Counted from the stretch's first letter, positions 26,008 through 36,002 are shown. The stretch is 64,000 nucleotides of DNA from Thermococcus thermotolerans (GCF_024707485.1 NZ_CP102602.1:806001-870000), one strand, 5' to 3'. The notes: generated by a model not told the origin, from the letters alone. Numbers and translations: made by a program.

Positions 26008-26301
26008 ATGATGACTCGTAGACAGCGCATAATAAAGCTTTTGGAGGAGAGGGACTACTCGCCGGGGGAGCTTGCATTGGCCCTCGAACTGAAAGGCAGG
26101 GGGGCAAAGAAGGTCATCATCGAGGATTTGAAGGCCATTCAGAGAACTCTAAAGCGTGAGGGAAAGGTGCTTCTCATAAAGCCCGCCGAGTGCAGGAAGT
26201 GCGGCTTCGTTTTCAGGCCCGAAATCCACGTTCCCTCCCGCTGTCCGAGGTGCAAGTCGGAGTGGATAGAGGAGCCAAGGTTTAAGATCGAGGCTAGATA
26301 G
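26008..26301 (+). CDS. Predicted transcription regulator: HTH domain fused to a zinc ribbon (COG3357 type)
   Basis: 97 residues. Residues 3-60 are a winged helix (RRQRIIKLLEERDYSPGEL) and the rest a rubredoxin-like zinc ribbon, CRKCGFVF ... CPRCKSEW. It is probably a DNA-binding regulator; some relatives may instead act in RNA processing. It seems leaderless: the TATA box ends about 24 bases before ATG 26008, and no ribosome binding site is present. The longer open frame to 25471 is antisense to pus10 and is not used. Confidence 0.85.
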   Translation: MMTRRQRIIKLLEERDYSPGELALALELKGRGAKKVIIEDLKAIQRTLKREGKVLLIKPAECRKCGFVFRPEIHVPSRCPRCKSEWIEEPRFKIEAR

Positions 26302-26364
26302 TTGTCATTCCGGCGAGATCCACGGAAAAATCCTGCCGGGTTTTGTCACTTGTCCAGCCCGAAG

Positions 26365-26372
26365 GTTTATAT
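26365..26372 (+). promoter_or_regulatory. TATA box for gatDE
   Basis: GAAGGTTTATATTGG lies about 40 bases before ATG 26407, followed by the ribosome binding site GGAGGGAG at 26395-26402. Confidence 0.6.
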
Positions 26373-26406
26373 TGGATTGAACGCACTATTCCCCGGAGGG
26401 AGAGCT

Positions 26407-27726
26407 ATGCGCAAAGTTGAGAGGTTTATGAAGGATAAGAATCTAGAGGTCGGAGATTACGTCCGGATAATCGAAAAGGAGAACGGAAACACGAGCGTCT
26501 ATGAGGGCATCGTCATGAACCCCTACGAGCTCTCCAGCGGCGAGACCCTCACGCTAAAGCTCGACAACGGATACAACATCGGAATACTGGTTGACCAGAT
26601 AGTTTCAGTTGAAATCATAGAAAAGGCCGCTCCCCGGGAAGAGCTGAAGTTCGAGGAGGTCTTCCCCAAGAAACCGGGACTTCCAAGCGTCGCGATAATA
26701 GGAACCGGCGGAACCATAGCGAGCAGGATTGACTACAAAACGGGTGCCGTTCATGCGGCCTTCACCGCTGAGGAGCTCGCCAAGGCCGTTCCCGAGATAT
26801 TTGAAATAGCCAACATAACGCCGAAGCTCCTCTTCAACATAATGAGCGAGGACATGCGCCCGGAATACTGGATCAAAATAGCCCACGAAGTAGCGGAAAT
26901 GCTGAACAACGGTGAGGACGGCGTAGTCATCGCCCACGGAACGGACACGATGGCCTACACCGCCTCGGCGCTCAGCTTCATGCTCCGCGACCTGGGCAAG
27001 CCGGTTATTCTCGTCGGCTCCCAGAGGAGCTCAGACAGGCCGAGCAGCGATGCGGCGATGAACCTCATCTGTTCCGTCAGGATGGCGACTGCCGACTTCG
27101 GAGAGGTTGCCATCGTCATGCATGGCGAGACCGGCGATACCTACTGCCTGGCCCACCGCGGAACCAAGGCAAGGAAGATGCACACTAGCAGGCGCGATGC
27201 ATTCAGGAGTATAAACGACATCCCTCTCGCGAGGATATGGCCTGAAGGTAAAATCGAGTTCCTCAGGAGCGACTACAGGAAGAGAACCGAGAGCGAGGTC
27301 TGGGTGGACGACGAGATGGAGGAGCGCGTAGCCCTCGTTAAAGCGTTCCCGGGAATCCAGCCGGAGGTCATAGACTTCTTTGTTGATAAGGGATACAGGG
27401 GAATCGTCATCGAGGGTACAGGACTGGGCCACGTTCCGACCTATCTCATAGACTCCATAAAACGCGCCACTGATGAAGGCCTCACAGTCTGCATGACCAG
27501 CCAGTGCCTCTACGGCAGGGTGAACCTCAACGTTTACTCCACCGGCAGGAGGCTTCTCAAGGCGGGCGTCATACCATGCGAGGACATGCTCCCTGAGACT
27601 GCCTATGTTAAACTCATGTGGGTTCTCGGCCACACTGACGACCCGAAGGAAGTCCGCGAAATGATGCTGACCAACTATGCCGGCGAGATAACGCCCTACA
27701 CCAGATTTGACACTTTCCTGAGGTGA
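26407..27726 (+). CDS. gatD: Glutamyl-tRNA(Gln) amidotransferase subunit D
   Basis: 439 residues. Residues 1-85 are the GatD-specific beta-barrel, then an asparaginase-type domain with [12 protein letters not shown] (first catalytic Thr), [11 protein letters not shown] (second Thr-Asp pair) and [12 protein letters not shown] with the Lys/Asp region. It releases ammonia from glutamine or asparagine and channels it to GatE, converting Glu-tRNA(Gln) to Gln-tRNA(Gln). This route is archaea-only. It is followed at once by gatE. Confidence 0.95.
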   Translation: MRKVERFMKDKNLEVGDYVRIIEKENGNTSVYEGIVMNPYELSSGETLTLKLDNGYNIGILVDQIVSVEIIEKAAPREELKFEEVFPKKPGLPSVAIIGTGGTIASRIDYKTGAVHAAFTAEELAKAVPEIFEIANITPKLLFNIMSEDMRPEYWIKIAHEVAEMLNNGEDGVVIAHGTDTMAYTASALSFMLRDLGKPVILVGSQRSSDRPSSDAAMNLICSVRMATADFGEVAIVMHGETGDTYCLAHRGTKARKMHTSRRDAFRSINDIPLARIWPEGKIEFLRSDYRKRTESEVWVDDEMEERVALVKAFPGIQPEVIDFFVDKGYRGIVIEGTGLGHVPTYLIDSIKRATDEGLTVCMTSQCLYGRVNLNVYSTGRRLLKAGVIPCEDMLPETAYVKLMWVLGHTDDPKEVREMMLTNYAGEITPYTRFDTFLR

Positions 27727-27731
27727 TGATG

Positions 27732-29615
27732 ATGGCGTACGATTACGAAAAGCTCGGTCTCAAGGTTGGCCTTGAAATCCACAGGCAACTGGATACCAAA
27801 AAGCTGTTCTCACCCGTCCCAAGTGAGTTCAGCGACGAGGTTGACTTCACATTCCAGCGCAGGCTCAGACCAACTATAAGCGAACTCGGGGAGGTAGACC
27901 CGGCCGCGCTTGAGGAATTCAAGAAGGGCAGGACATATGTTTATGAAGGAAACTACGGACTTACCGACCTCGTTTACATGGACGAAGAACCTCCCCACAT
28001 GCCGGACGAGGAGGCACTTAAGGTTTCCCTCCAGATAAGCTATCTCCTCAACGCCACCCCGGTTGACGAGGTCCACTTCATGCGCAAGATAGTCATAGAC
28101 GGCTCAAACGTTTCCGGCTTCCAGAGAACCGCGATAATAGCCATGAACGGAAGGGTTGATACGCCATGGGGAAGCGTCGGCATTCCGACGATCTGCCTGG
28201 AGGAGGACGCATGCAGAATCGTCGAGAGACGGGATAAGGAGGTAATATACCGCCTCGACCGCCTCGGAATCCCTCTCGTTGAGATAGCAACAACCCCGGA
28301 CATACACCACCCCGAGCAGGCGAAGGTGGTGGCCAAGTACATAGGCGACGCGCTGAGGGCAACGAGAAAGGTCAAGCGCGGTCTCGGAACCATCAGGCAG
28401 GATCTGAACGTCTCCATCAAGGGCGGCGCAAGGGTCGAAATCAAAGGTGTGCAGGAGCTGGACATGATACCGGTCATCATTGAGCGCGAGATTGAGAGGC
28501 AGCTCAACCTGCTCGCGATAAGGGACGAGCTGAAGAAGCGCGGGGTCAAGCCCGAGGACATAGGGGAGGAGTTCCACGACGTCACTGATATATTTGAAAA
28601 CACCGGCTCGAAGATAATAGCGAGGACGATAAAGAGGGGCGGAAAGGTTCTGGCAATAAAACTCCCCAAGTTCCGCGGGCTTATAGGTAGGGAGATACAG
28701 CCCGGAAGGAGACTTGGCACCGAGATGGCCGACAGGGCCAAGAAGTACGTGAAGGGCATATTCCACATCGATGAATTACCGAATTATGGAATTAGGGAAG
28801 AAGAGGTCAAGGCTGTCGTTGAGAGGCTTGGCCTTGGTGAGCTTGACGCCTTCGTTCTCGTTGCCGCGGAGGAGGAAACCGCAAAGAGTGCCCTCCGCGA
28901 GGTTCTCCAGCGCGCGAGAGAGGCCATAGAAGGTGTGCCAGAGGAGACGAGAAGGGCTCTGCCGGACGGAAACACCCAGTACATGCGCCCCCTGCCGGGG
29001 AAAGCCAGAATGTATCCTGAAACAGATATACCCCCGATACTGATAACGGACGAGATGAAAAGTGAGATACTTGCAAATCTGCCCGAGCTCCCGCAGGAGA
29101 GGGTTGAACGCTACGTGAGGGAGTACGGGATAGACAAAAGCCTTGCTGAGACCCTCGTGAACGACGAGCGCGATGAGCTCTTTGAGGAGCTCATACAGAA
29201 AGGCGTCAAGCCGTCTTTAGCCGCTTCAATACTCGTGGTGGTTCTCAAGGGGCTCAAGAAGGAGGTACCTATAGAGAACATCAGGGACGAGCACATCAGG
29301 GAGGCCTTTGACCTCTATCTGAGCGGAAAGATAGCCAAGGAGGCCTTCGAGGACATATTCAAGGAGCTGGCGAAGAGCCCCGAGAAGACCGCAAAGCAGG
29401 TCGCTGAAGAGAAGAGCCTGACGCTCCTCAGCGAAGAAGAGGTCGAGAGGATAATCGACGAGGTCATTCAGGCGAACATTGAGGTCATCAAGGCCAAGGG
29501 GATGGGTGCGATGGGCATGATCATGGGCAGGGCGATGGCGAAGCTCCGCGGAAGGGCGGACGGAAAGCTCGTCAGCTCGCTCGTGAGGAAAAAGATTCAG
29601 GAGGCCGCTCCCTGA
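27732..29615 (+). CDS. gatE: Glutamyl-tRNA(Gln) amidotransferase subunit E
   Basis: 627 residues. The N-terminal GatB/E kinase-like core is clear ([45 protein letters not shown]). An AspRS-like insert specific to GatE lies in the middle, and the C-terminal helical and YqeY-like tail ([20 protein letters not shown]) contacts tRNA. It phosphorylates and amidates Glu-tRNA(Gln). Four starts cluster at 27723-27732; ATG 27732 has AGGTGATG at the right distance. Confidence 0.94.
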   Translation: MAYDYEKLGLKVGLEIHRQLDTKKLFSPVPSEFSDEVDFTFQRRLRPTISELGEVDPAALEEFKKGRTYVYEGNYGLTDLVYMDEEPPHMPDEEALKVSLQISYLLNATPVDEVHFMRKIVIDGSNVSGFQRTAIIAMNGRVDTPWGSVGIPTICLEEDACRIVERRDKEVIYRLDRLGIPLVEIATTPDIHHPEQAKVVAKYIGDALRATRKVKRGLGTIRQDLNVSIKGGARVEIKGVQELDMIPVIIEREIERQLNLLAIRDELKKRGVKPEDIGEEFHDVTDIFENTGSKIIARTIKRGGKVLAIKLPKFRGLIGREIQPGRRLGTEMADRAKKYVKGIFHIDELPNYGIREEEVKAVVERLGLGELDAFVLVAAEEETAKSALREVLQRAREAIEGVPEETRRALPDGNTQYMRPLPGKARMYPETDIPPILITDEMKSEILANLPELPQERVERYVREYGIDKSLAETLVNDERDELFEELIQKGVKPSLAASILVVVLKGLKKEVPIENIRDEHIREAFDLYLSGKIAKEAFEDIFKELAKSPEKTAKQVAEEKSLTLLSEEEVERIIDEVIQANIEVIKAKGMGAMGMIMGRAMAKLRGRADGKLVSSLVRKKIQEAAP

Positions 29616-29623
29616 GGCCTCTC

Positions 29624-29629
29624 TTTTTT
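29624..29629 (+). terminator. T-tract terminator after gatE
   Basis: A run of six T (CTCTTTTTTC) starts nine bases after the gatE stop, the usual Thermococcales terminator type. It lies between convergent genes. Confidence 0.45.
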
Positions 29630-29631
29630 CA

Positions 29632-30315
29632 TTAAACCCCCAGGAACTTGCGGACTTTGAATTTCAGATAGCCAAAAAACGCACTGTTGAGGTATGAGTC
29701 CGTCGAATGGGTGTAGAGCGTTCTTGCTATCCTGTGGTCTTTAAAGTGGAGAAAGGCCAGCTCCCTGAAATCTTTCTTATCAAACAGCAGGATCGTGTTG
29801 GCGAGCACCCGGGCACCAAAAGCGTCCAGCGGGTCATAACGTACCCTGGCGAGCTTTCGGGGAGTTCCTATTTTAATCCGCCGGTAGTTTCTGGCTATTA
29901 TCTCATCGATGAGCGTGAAGGTGCCTTTTCTGAAGCCTGCGGGATGGTCTTTGATCTCGATCTTTGTGGGCTGCACCACCTTATCGAGCACGTAGTACTC
30001 CGGGAACAGCTTTTCGCGAATTTTTATCAGATCAAGAAGGTTGAAGAGGGCGGTGAGATACGTCTCAATAACGGTTTCAGGTGTTATGTCCATGTAGTAG
30101 AGCTCGTCCAGGAGGGCCCCTTTTCCCTTCGGGCACTCCATTCGCAGAAGCTTTGTCCCATGGGAATCAACGATATAAAGGCCACTATCGACGAGAAAGC
30201 TCTTGTACGCAGGGGACTGAATAACCACGTCCTCAAACAGCAGCTCGAACAGCTTGGAAGTTGATGTCACGAACATCGATTTGCAGGCGTGCCCATCTAT
30301 TTCAACCTGGATCAT
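29632..30315 (-). CDS. Uncharacterised protein, 227 aa
   Basis: I recognise no family. It begins MIQVEIDGHACKSMFVTSTS and ends YLKFKVRKFLGV, with a mix of alpha and beta, a basic C-terminal third (RNYRRIKIGTPRKLARVRYD) and no membrane helix. Codon use resembles its neighbours. The ATG at 30315 lacks a ribosome binding site; AT-rich TATA-like sequence lies 30-45 bases upstream. It lies alone between gatE (convergent) and an unusual intergenic foldback region. Confidence 0.7.
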   Translation of the reverse strand: MIQVEIDGHACKSMFVTSTSKLFELLFEDVVIQSPAYKSFLVDSGLYIVDSHGTKLLRMECPKGKGALLDELYYMDITPETVIETYLTALFNLLDLIKIREKLFPEYYVLDKVVQPTKIEIKDHPAGFRKGTFTLIDEIIARNYRRIKIGTPRKLARVRYDPLDAFGARVLANTILLFDKKDFRELAFLHFKDHRIARTLYTHSTDSYLNSAFFGYLKFKVRKFLGV

Positions 30316-30449
30316 TGGAAACTACCATATACGTATCCGGCAACTTCCTAAATTAACTTTTCTTTGATTCTCTTATATTGCCGAATGCACAGCGGGGAAT
30401 GGATTCAGATAGCCTCGATGCCATAAAAATATTTCAAAATACTTCAACA

Positions 30450-30536
30450 GGGGTTATCATCTGCAACTGCTACGCCATAATTAGTTTGGGAAGATGATAA
30501 TATCTTCCATTATGTGCAATATACAATGATAACCCC
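30450..30536. repeat. Nested 87-bp imperfect foldback sequence
   Basis: GGGGTTATCAT (30450-30460) and ATGATAACCCC (30526-30536) are exact reverse complements. Inside them CATAAT (30476-30481) pairs with ATTATG (30509-30514), and GGAAGAT (30489-30495) pairs with ATCTTCC (30502-30508) around a 6-base loop. The three stems nest in order. It could be an RNA hairpin, an operator or a miniature mobile element; no target-site duplication is seen. Confidence 0.6.
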
Positions 30537-30557
30537 CAAATCATCAGTCAGGATGAA

Positions 30558-30566
30558 ATTTTTAAA
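30558..30566 (+). promoter_or_regulatory. TATA box of the 217-aa membrane protein gene
   Basis: ATTTTTAAAC is centred about 27 bases before ATG 30590, so the mRNA is probably leaderless. It starts 22 bases after the foldback sequence ends. Confidence 0.5.
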
Positions 30567-30589
30567 CTCTAAAAATGGTATTCATTACG

Positions 30590-31243
30590 ATGGACATAGT
30601 AGAGAGGTTCAGGAGAGTTCTTCACATATGGAAAAGCTCAAAGAAACCCGTTAAGTATGCACGGGTCAGATGTGATCTCCTATCAGAATGCATAAAGAGG
30701 ACAGAGAGACTTCTCAACTCCAAGGGAATACGCTACAACAGGCTTGTCGACCCTGACCCATACCTGCTGACGGCAGTGGCGGAGCCCTTTTACGAAAAGG
30801 GCGAATTTTTAGGAGTATTGGAGCTGAAAGACGGGCTTAGTCGTGCGTTCTACCTGCTCGAGTCGAACGTTCCGATAAACCTCAAAGATGTTCCAGGGCT
30901 TGAGTTCGACATAGCCTTCATGATTCGGAAAAAAGAGGGATTGGCCGCACTTCTGCGGGTTATACACGAGGGAAAGGTCGGCGGAGCGAGGCACAAACAC
31001 CGCTCCACGCTGAACTTCCTCACCAGCTTCTTCGGGAGCCTCTTCCTGTCCTCAGTAATGGACTTTGAGAGCTACTGGGTTCAGTTCATCATCATGCTCA
31101 TTCTGACGGTCGTCCTATTCATGATACTCGATTATCCGTTTTCGTTGCTCTATTTTAAGGGGGTGGAGGTTGTATCAACCGCGGAACAGCCAACAAAGAT
31201 CTTTGTTATCAAGGTTAGAATGGAAGAGGAGAAAAGGAGCTAA
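30590..31243 (+). CDS. Uncharacterised protein with two C-terminal membrane helices
   Basis: 217 residues. The first 135 form a cytoplasmic alpha/beta domain (DIVERFRRVLHIWKSSKKP), followed by a basic stretch RHKHRS and two membrane helices (about FLTSFFGSLFLSSVM and FIIMLILTVVLFMILDYPF), then a short tail. No family recognised. ATG 30590 is chosen by the TATA distance; ATG 30575 would lie upstream of the start site. It ends overlapping the convergent hmgA stop by 4 bases. Confidence 0.72.
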   Translation: MDIVERFRRVLHIWKSSKKPVKYARVRCDLLSECIKRTERLLNSKGIRYNRLVDPDPYLLTAVAEPFYEKGEFLGVLELKDGLSRAFYLLESNVPINLKDVPGLEFDIAFMIRKKEGLAALLRVIHEGKVGGARHKHRSTLNFLTSFFGSLFLSSVMDFESYWVQFIIMLILTVVLFMILDYPFSLLYFKGVEVVSTAEQPTKIFVIKVRMEEEKRS

Positions 31244-32466
31244 CGCCCCAGCTCGGCGTGGGCCTTTGCCAGGTGCTTCGCCGCTATTGCCGCCAGGAGG
31301 GAGAGTTCCCCAGCGAGGACGGCACCGGCTATTATCTCCGCGAACTTCCTGGCGTTCGTTCCCGGCGGGTCGCCGCCGCCTGCAACGCCCATTATACTCA
31401 GAGCCTCCCTCTGCGTGGGAACCCTCGTTCCGCCGCCTACAGTACCTATCTCAAGGCTCGGCATGGTGACGCTAATGTAGAGGTCTCCCTCGGGGGTGAC
31501 CTCGGCGAGGGTTATGCCGTGCGAGCCCTCGGTGATCTGGGCCTCGTCCTGACCTGTGGCAAGGAAAATAGCACCGACTATGTTGGCAAAGTGGGCGTTG
31601 AAGCCGTAGGAACCAGCTTGGGCTGAACCAACGAGGTTTTTCCTGTAGTTGACCTCGGCTATGAGCTCCGGCGTCGTCTTAAGCTTCTTCTCGACTATCT
31701 CGCGCGGAATTATGGCCTCGGCAATAACGGTCTTTCCGCGGCCGTTGATGAAGTTCATGGCGTTGGGCTTCTTATCGACGCAGAGGTTGCCTGAGAGGGC
31801 GAGGTACCTCACATCGGGGAAGTGCTCCTCGATGACCTTCATTATCTCCTCGCTCGATATCGTCACCATGTTCATGCCCATGGCATCGCCGGTCTCGAAC
31901 TCGAAGCGGAGGTAGAGGTTGTTGCCGACGATGTAGGGCTTAACGTCCCTTAGCTTTCCGTGTCTGGTGACCTTGCTGACAGCCGTTTCCTGGAGGTAGT
32001 CGATGTTGGCCTTGACCCACTCGGCAACTTCCCTCGCCCTCCTCGCGTCGGGACACTTGAGGAGGGGCGCGCGGGTCATCTTGTCGTCAATTATGGTCGT
32101 CTTGACACCCCCTGCGGCAGTTAAAGCTGAACAGCCCCTGTTTACTGAAGCAACGAGAGCGCCCTCGGTGGTCGCGAGCGGGATGTAGAACTCGCCCTTT
32201 GCGTACTCGCCGTTAATCCTGAGCGGCCCAGCGACGCCCATCGGTATCTGGACAACGCCTATCATGTTCTCGATGTTCTTGCCTATCAACCTGTTGGGGT
32301 CGATGGAGTAGTGGCCGATGTTCTCAAGGCTGACGCCAAGCTTCTTTTCAAGTGCCTTTCTCCTTATTTCAGTGGCGAGTCTCTTATCGCCATCCGTGTA
32401 TTTTTCGATCTGGTGGAGCTTTATCTCTCCGCTGGCTACCTTATCCACAAGCTCTTCCACGTTCAT
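31240..32466 (-). CDS. hmgA: 3-hydroxy-3-methylglutaryl-CoA reductase
   Basis: 408 residues, class I. The catalytic Glu is in IENMIGVVQIPMGVAGPL, the NADPH-binding GDAMGMNMV and the catalytic Lys/Asn region DKKPNAMNFINGRGKTV are present, and HGITLAEV and GTVGGGT follow. It reduces HMG-CoA to mevalonate, the committed step to archaeal isoprenoid lipids. GGGGGTG precedes ATG 32466. It follows the MinD-like gene by 17 bases and is likely cotranscribed from the promoter at 33262. Confidence 0.95.
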   Translation of the reverse strand: MNVEELVDKVASGEIKLHQIEKYTDGDKRLATEIRRKALEKKLGVSLENIGHYSIDPNRLIGKNIENMIGVVQIPMGVAGPLRINGEYAKGEFYIPLATTEGALVASVNRGCSALTAAGGVKTTIIDDKMTRAPLLKCPDARRAREVAEWVKANIDYLQETAVSKVTRHGKLRDVKPYIVGNNLYLRFEFETGDAMGMNMVTISSEEIMKVIEEHFPDVRYLALSGNLCVDKKPNAMNFINGRGKTVIAEAIIPREIVEKKLKTTPELIAEVNYRKNLVGSAQAGSYGFNAHFANIVGAIFLATGQDEAQITEGSHGITLAEVTPEGDLYISVTMPSLEIGTVGGGTRVPTQREALSIMGVAGGGDPPGTNARKFAEIIAGAVLAGELSLLAAIAAKHLAKAHAELGR

Positions 32467-32483
32467 ACCAACACCCCCAGAAA

Positions 32484-33227
32484 TCAGCTGAATATCCATT
32501 CCTCAAGTATCTCCCCCGTTTCGCGAAGGGCTATCGCCGCATCGCTTTCAGGGAGGTATCTGACTATGGGAACCCCCCTGTTTATGGACTCAGGAACGTT
32601 ATAATCGAATGGAACCCATCCAATGACTGGAACGTCCAGGTCGCTCTCCACTGCGTTCACTATTTTCTCAACGACATCGGCAGATTCCCTCACCTTGTTC
32701 AGTATAACGCCAATATTTAGGTTGTACCTCTCGCCCAGAACTTTCAGCTTCTCAATCTCGTTTTTCACCATGGTCTCGAAAGAATATATCGGCGAACGCT
32801 CGATTTCAACAACAATCAGCTGGTAGTTAGCGACCTCAAACGTCGGGAGGGTGTCAAATGGTATACCCGTGGGGGAGTCCACAAAGACGACGCCAAACTT
32901 GTATTTGACCCTCTCCAGTATGTCGACGAGCCTCTTGGGCGAGATCCCGAGGACATCCTGGAGCTGGGTGCTTCCGGGCATGACATGAACTCCGGTCTGG
33001 GGGTGCTTGTATATCGCCCACTCCGGGTCGATATCCGGGTTTCTCAGGAGAGAGTGGAGGGTGTACTTTACGGTGTCAAGAGCAAAGTGAAAGCCAAGAT
33101 TCGGGAGGTAAAGGTCACCATCAACCGCCAGAACACGGTACTCCCTCATCGCGAGATACGTACTGAGGTTTGCGGTCATTGTGGTCTTTCCTGCACCGCC
33201 CCTTCCCGTCACCACTATCAGCGCCAT
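32484..33227 (-). CDS. MinD/ParA-family P-loop ATPase with altered signature residue
   Basis: 247 residues. The deviant Walker A is [11 protein letters not shown] (residues 6-16): the family normally has Lys at the second position of KGGxGKT, but here it is Arg 9, while the P-loop Lys 14 is kept. Switch I ([12 protein letters not shown]) and Walker B (VVFVDSPTG) are present. No C-terminal amphipathic membrane-targeting helix like that of MinD is obvious. The role is unknown; it precedes hmgA in what seems a two-gene operon, so a link to lipid or membrane supply is possible. AGGGGGT precedes the ATG. Confidence 0.87.
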   Translation of the reverse strand: MALIVVTGRGGAGKTTMTANLSTYLAMREYRVLAVDGDLYLPNLGFHFALDTVKYTLHSLLRNPDIDPEWAIYKHPQTGVHVMPGSTQLQDVLGISPKRLVDILERVKYKFGVVFVDSPTGIPFDTLPTFEVANYQLIVVEIERSPIYSFETMVKNEIEKLKVLGERYNLNIGVILNKVRESADVVEKIVNAVESDLDVPVIGWVPFDYNVPESINRGVPIVRYLPESDAAIALRETGEILEEWIFS

Positions 33228-33266
33228 CGTTAAACCCCCTTATCACGTGGAAATACTCAAAAGAGG

Positions 33267-33272
33267 ATATAA
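33267..33272 (-). promoter_or_regulatory. TATA box for the MinD-like / hmgA operon
   Basis: On the minus strand CCTTATATCCTC is about 40 bases before ATG 33227. It directly abuts a 22-bp palindrome on its upstream side. Confidence 0.5.
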
Positions 33273-33273
33273 G

Positions 33274-33295
33274 GTTTCCGATGGGCATTGGAAAC
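33274..33295. promoter_or_regulatory. 22-bp near-perfect palindrome, probable operator
   Basis: Arms GTTTCCGATG and CATTGGAAAC flank a GG centre; nine of ten positions pair as Watson-Crick and one as G-T. It covers the BRE position of the MinD-hmgA promoter and lies about 30 bases upstream of the tdh TATA box, so a dimeric factor could act on either gene. Confidence 0.55.
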
Positions 33296-33325
33296 ATCCC
33301 CTACAGTATCTATGGCCGCAAAAGG

Positions 33326-33331
33326 TTTATA
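33326..33331 (+). promoter_or_regulatory. TATA box for tdh
   Basis: CAAAAGGTTTATATCG is a strong BRE/TATA. The predicted start is near 33354, before the ribosome binding site AAGGAGATG and ATG 33379. Confidence 0.6.
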
Positions 33332-33378
33332 TCGTCCCCCATTCAGATTTTCATTGTAAGGTTAAGGAGATGATTGCC

Positions 33379-34431
33379 ATGGCCGAGAAGATGCCTGCCA
33401 TTGTAAAAACCAAGCCCGCTTACGGTGCTGAGCTCGTTGAAGTCGATGTCCCAAAGCCCGGACCGGGAGAGGTTCTCATCAAGGTTCTCGCGACGAGCAT
33501 CTGCGGGACTGACCTCCATATCTACGAGTGGAACGAGTGGGCCCAGAGCAGGATCAAGACCCCCCAGATCATGGGTCACGAGGTTGCCGGCGAGGTAGTT
33601 GAGGTCGGCCCGGGTGTTGACACCCTTGAGGTCGGAGATTACATAAGCGTTGAGACCCACATCGTCTGCGGTAAGTGCTACGCCTGCAGGCATAACCGCT
33701 ATCACGTCTGCCAGAACACCAAGATATTCGGCGTCGACATGGACGGTGTTTTTGCCGAGTACGCGATAGTTCCCGCCCAGAACGCCTGGAAAAACCCCAA
33801 GGGCATGCCGCCAGAGTATGCCACCCTTCAGGAGCCCCTTGGCAACGCAGTTGATACTGTTCTTGCAGGCCCGATAGCGGGAATGAGCACCCTCATAACC
33901 GGTGCCGGGCCACTTGGATTGCTCGGCATAGCGGTTGCCAAAGCGGCGGGTGCTTACCCGGTTATCGTAAGCGAACCGAGCGAGTTCAGGAGGAAGCTGG
34001 CCAAGAAAGTTGGAGCCGACTACATAGTCAACCCCTTCGAGGAAGACCCAGTTAAATTCGTGATGGACGTGACCGATGGGGCCGGTGTGGAGGTTTTCCT
34101 TGAGTTCAGCGGGGCGCCAAAGGCCCTTGAGCAGGGTCTGGCCGCAACAACCCCCGGGGGAAGGGTTTCTCTGCTTGGACTCTTCCCGCGTGACGTCACC
34201 TTTGACATGAACAACCTCGTAATATTCAAGGCCCTTGAGGTTCACGGCATAACAGGCAGGCACCTCTGGGAGACCTGGTACACCGTCTCAAGCCTAATCC
34301 AGAGCGGCAAGCTCAACCTTGACCCGATAATCACCCACAAGTACAGAGGCTTTGACAAATTCGAGGAAGCCTTCGAGCTGATGAGGGCAGGTAAGACAGG
34401 AAAGGTCGTCTTCTTCCCCCACAGGGGCTGA
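33379..34431 (+). CDS. tdh: L-threonine 3-dehydrogenase
   Basis: 350 residues, the known length for Thermococcales Tdh. Catalytic zinc ligands are in [10 protein letters not shown] and GHEVAGEV, the structural zinc loop is [15 protein letters not shown], and the NAD-binding [10 protein letters not shown] follows. It oxidises threonine to 2-amino-3-ketobutyrate. The real N-terminus is [13 protein letters not shown] at ATG 33379 with GGAGATGA before it; ATG 33370 and longer readings are not supported. Confidence 0.96.
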   Translation: MAEKMPAIVKTKPAYGAELVEVDVPKPGPGEVLIKVLATSICGTDLHIYEWNEWAQSRIKTPQIMGHEVAGEVVEVGPGVDTLEVGDYISVETHIVCGKCYACRHNRYHVCQNTKIFGVDMDGVFAEYAIVPAQNAWKNPKGMPPEYATLQEPLGNAVDTVLAGPIAGMSTLITGAGPLGLLGIAVAKAAGAYPVIVSEPSEFRRKLAKKVGADYIVNPFEEDPVKFVMDVTDGAGVEVFLEFSGAPKALEQGLAATTPGGRVSLLGLFPRDVTFDMNNLVIFKALEVHGITGRHLWETWYTVSSLIQSGKLNLDPIITHKYRGFDKFEEAFELMRAGKTGKVVFFPHRG

Positions 34432-34457
34432 TTGATTTCTTCTTCTCTTCCACCGCA

Positions 34458-34466
34458 ATTTTTAAG
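34458..34466 (+). promoter_or_regulatory. TATA box for pheST
   Basis: GCAATTTTTAAGTAAC lies about 40 bases before ATG 34503, whose ribosome binding site GGAGGTGG starts at 34491. Confidence 0.5.
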
Positions 34467-34502
34467 TAACTCTTCTCAAACTCAACCCAAGGAGGTGGCC
34501 CT

Positions 34503-36002
34503 ATGGAGCTAAGCTATCAGGAAAAACTTACTCTCATAAAGCTCAACGAGGTTAAAAAGGTCAAATTTGAAGATCTCGTCGAGAGAACCGGCCTCGATCA
34601 GGTAGCCGTTATGCGTTCCCTCCTTGGGCTTCAGAGCAGGGGTCTGGCCAGGCTTCAGGAAAAGAGCGAGAGAATAGCAAAGCTGACCGAAACCGGGAGA
34701 AAGTATGCCCGGATTGGTCTTCCCGAGTGGCGGGCACTCGCGGTTCTGAAAGAGAGGGGGAAGATAACCCTGGACGACCTCAGGAGCGTCCTCAGTGAAG
34801 ACGAGCTGAAGCCCATAGTCGGGATTCTAAGAAAGGAAGGCTGGGCCTCTGTGAGGAAAGAGGACGGAAAGCTCGTTCTTGAAATCACCGAAAAGGGAAT
34901 GAACGCGAAGGAAAGGCCGATTGACCTGGCCCTCAAGCTCCTCGCCGAAAGGAAAGTTGTCCCTCTGGGCGAGATTGAAAAACTTGTCCCGGTCAAGGAG
35001 CTCAAGAGAAGAAAGATAGCCGAGGAAGACACGGTAACAGAAAGGTTCGTTGAGATAACGCCCGCGGGAGAGGAACTAACCCCAAACATCGAGCTGAAGA
35101 AGGAGGTCTCTACCTTAACCCCGGAGCTGATAAAGTCCGGCAAGTGGAGGGAAGTCGAGTTCAAGCGCTTCAACATCCATGCCCCTGTCAGGAAACTGCA
35201 CCCCGGCAAGAAGCAACCGTACAGGGCATTCCTCGATAAGCTGAGGAGAAGGTTAATCGAGATGGGCTTCATAGAGATGACCGTTGACAGCCTTATCGAG
35301 ACCCAGTTCTGGAACTTCGATGCACTCTTCCAGCCCCAGAACCACCCGGCAAGGGACTGGACGGACACGTATCAGCTCAAATACCCAAAGAGCGGCCACC
35401 TGCCGGCGGAGGAGCTCGTCGCCAGGGTTAAGGCCGCCCACGAGCACGGTCTGGCGGGTTCACGGGGATGGGGCTATGTCTGGTCCCCTGAGAGGGCGAT
35501 GCTCCTCATGCCCAGGGCGCACGGAACCGCACTAGATGCAAGACAGCTCGCCAAAGGAGTGGAGATTCCCGGAAAATACTTCACGATACAGCGCGTTTTC
35601 CGTCCAGATGTCCTCGACAGGACGCACCTCATCGAGTTCAACCAGATTGACGGCTTTGTCGTCGGAGAAGACCTGACCTTCAGGCACCTGCTCGGAATAC
35701 TAAAGCGTTTCGCTGTGGAGATAGCCGGAGCCAAGAATGTGAAGTTCCTGCCAGACTACTACCCGTTCACTGAACCCAGTGTCCAGATGAGCGCCTATCA
35801 TCCGGAGCTTGGATGGGTGGAGTTCGGCGGTGCCGGAATCTTCCGCGAGGAGATGACAAAGGCCCTTGGAGTTGACGTTCCGGTGATAGCGTGGGGGATA
35901 GGAATAGACAGACTTGCCATGTTCAAGCTCGGGATAGACGACATCCGCTACCTGTTCAGCTACGACCTGCGCTGGCTGAGGGAGGCAAGGCTCGTCTGGT
36001 GA
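34503..36002 (+). CDS. pheS: Phenylalanyl-tRNA synthetase alpha subunit
   Basis: 499 residues, archaeal/eukaryotic type. Winged-helix domains occupy residues 1-200, and the class II core holds motif 1 around [17 protein letters not shown], motif 2 ([23 protein letters not shown], split here) and motif 3 ([16 protein letters not shown] with A for G). It charges tRNA(Phe) as an alpha2beta2 enzyme with PheT, encoded nine bases downstream. Confidence 0.95.
   Translation: MELSYQEKLTLIKLNEVKKVKFEDLVERTGLDQVAVMRSLLGLQSRGLARLQEKSERIAKLTETGRKYARIGLPEWRALAVLKERGKITLDDLRSVLSEDELKPIVGILRKEGWASVRKEDGKLVLEITEKGMNAKERPIDLALKLLAERKVVPLGEIEKLVPVKELKRRKIAEEDTVTERFVEITPAGEELTPNIELKKEVSTLTPELIKSGKWREVEFKRFNIHAPVRKLHPGKKQPYRAFLDKLRRRLIEMGFIEMTVDSLIETQFWNFDALFQPQNHPARDWTDTYQLKYPKSGHLPAEELVARVKAAHEHGLAGSRGWGYVWSPERAMLLMPRAHGTALDARQLAKGVEIPGKYFTIQRVFRPDVLDRTHLIEFNQIDGFVVGEDLTFRHLLGILKRFAVEIAGAKNVKFLPDYYPFTEPSVQMSAYHPELGWVEFGGAGIFREEMTKALGVDVPVIAWGIGIDRLAMFKLGIDDIRYLFSYDLRWLREARLVW

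Noticed and set aside
30312-30322. CATTGGAAAC, identical to one arm of the 22-bp palindrome at 33274
   Set aside because: No second arm is present and it overlaps a start codon, so a chance 10-base match is likelier than a shared operator.
30399-30497. A 32-codon ORF (MDSDSLDAIKIF start) in the 30.3-30.6 kb gap
   Set aside because: It runs into the foldback sequence, has a ribosome binding site only two bases from the ATG, and composition is unremarkable; kept only as a remote possibility.
33343-34263. A 306-codon minus-strand frame within tdh
   Set aside because: tdh is unmistakable over the same bases; the antisense frame has no promoter or ribosome binding site.
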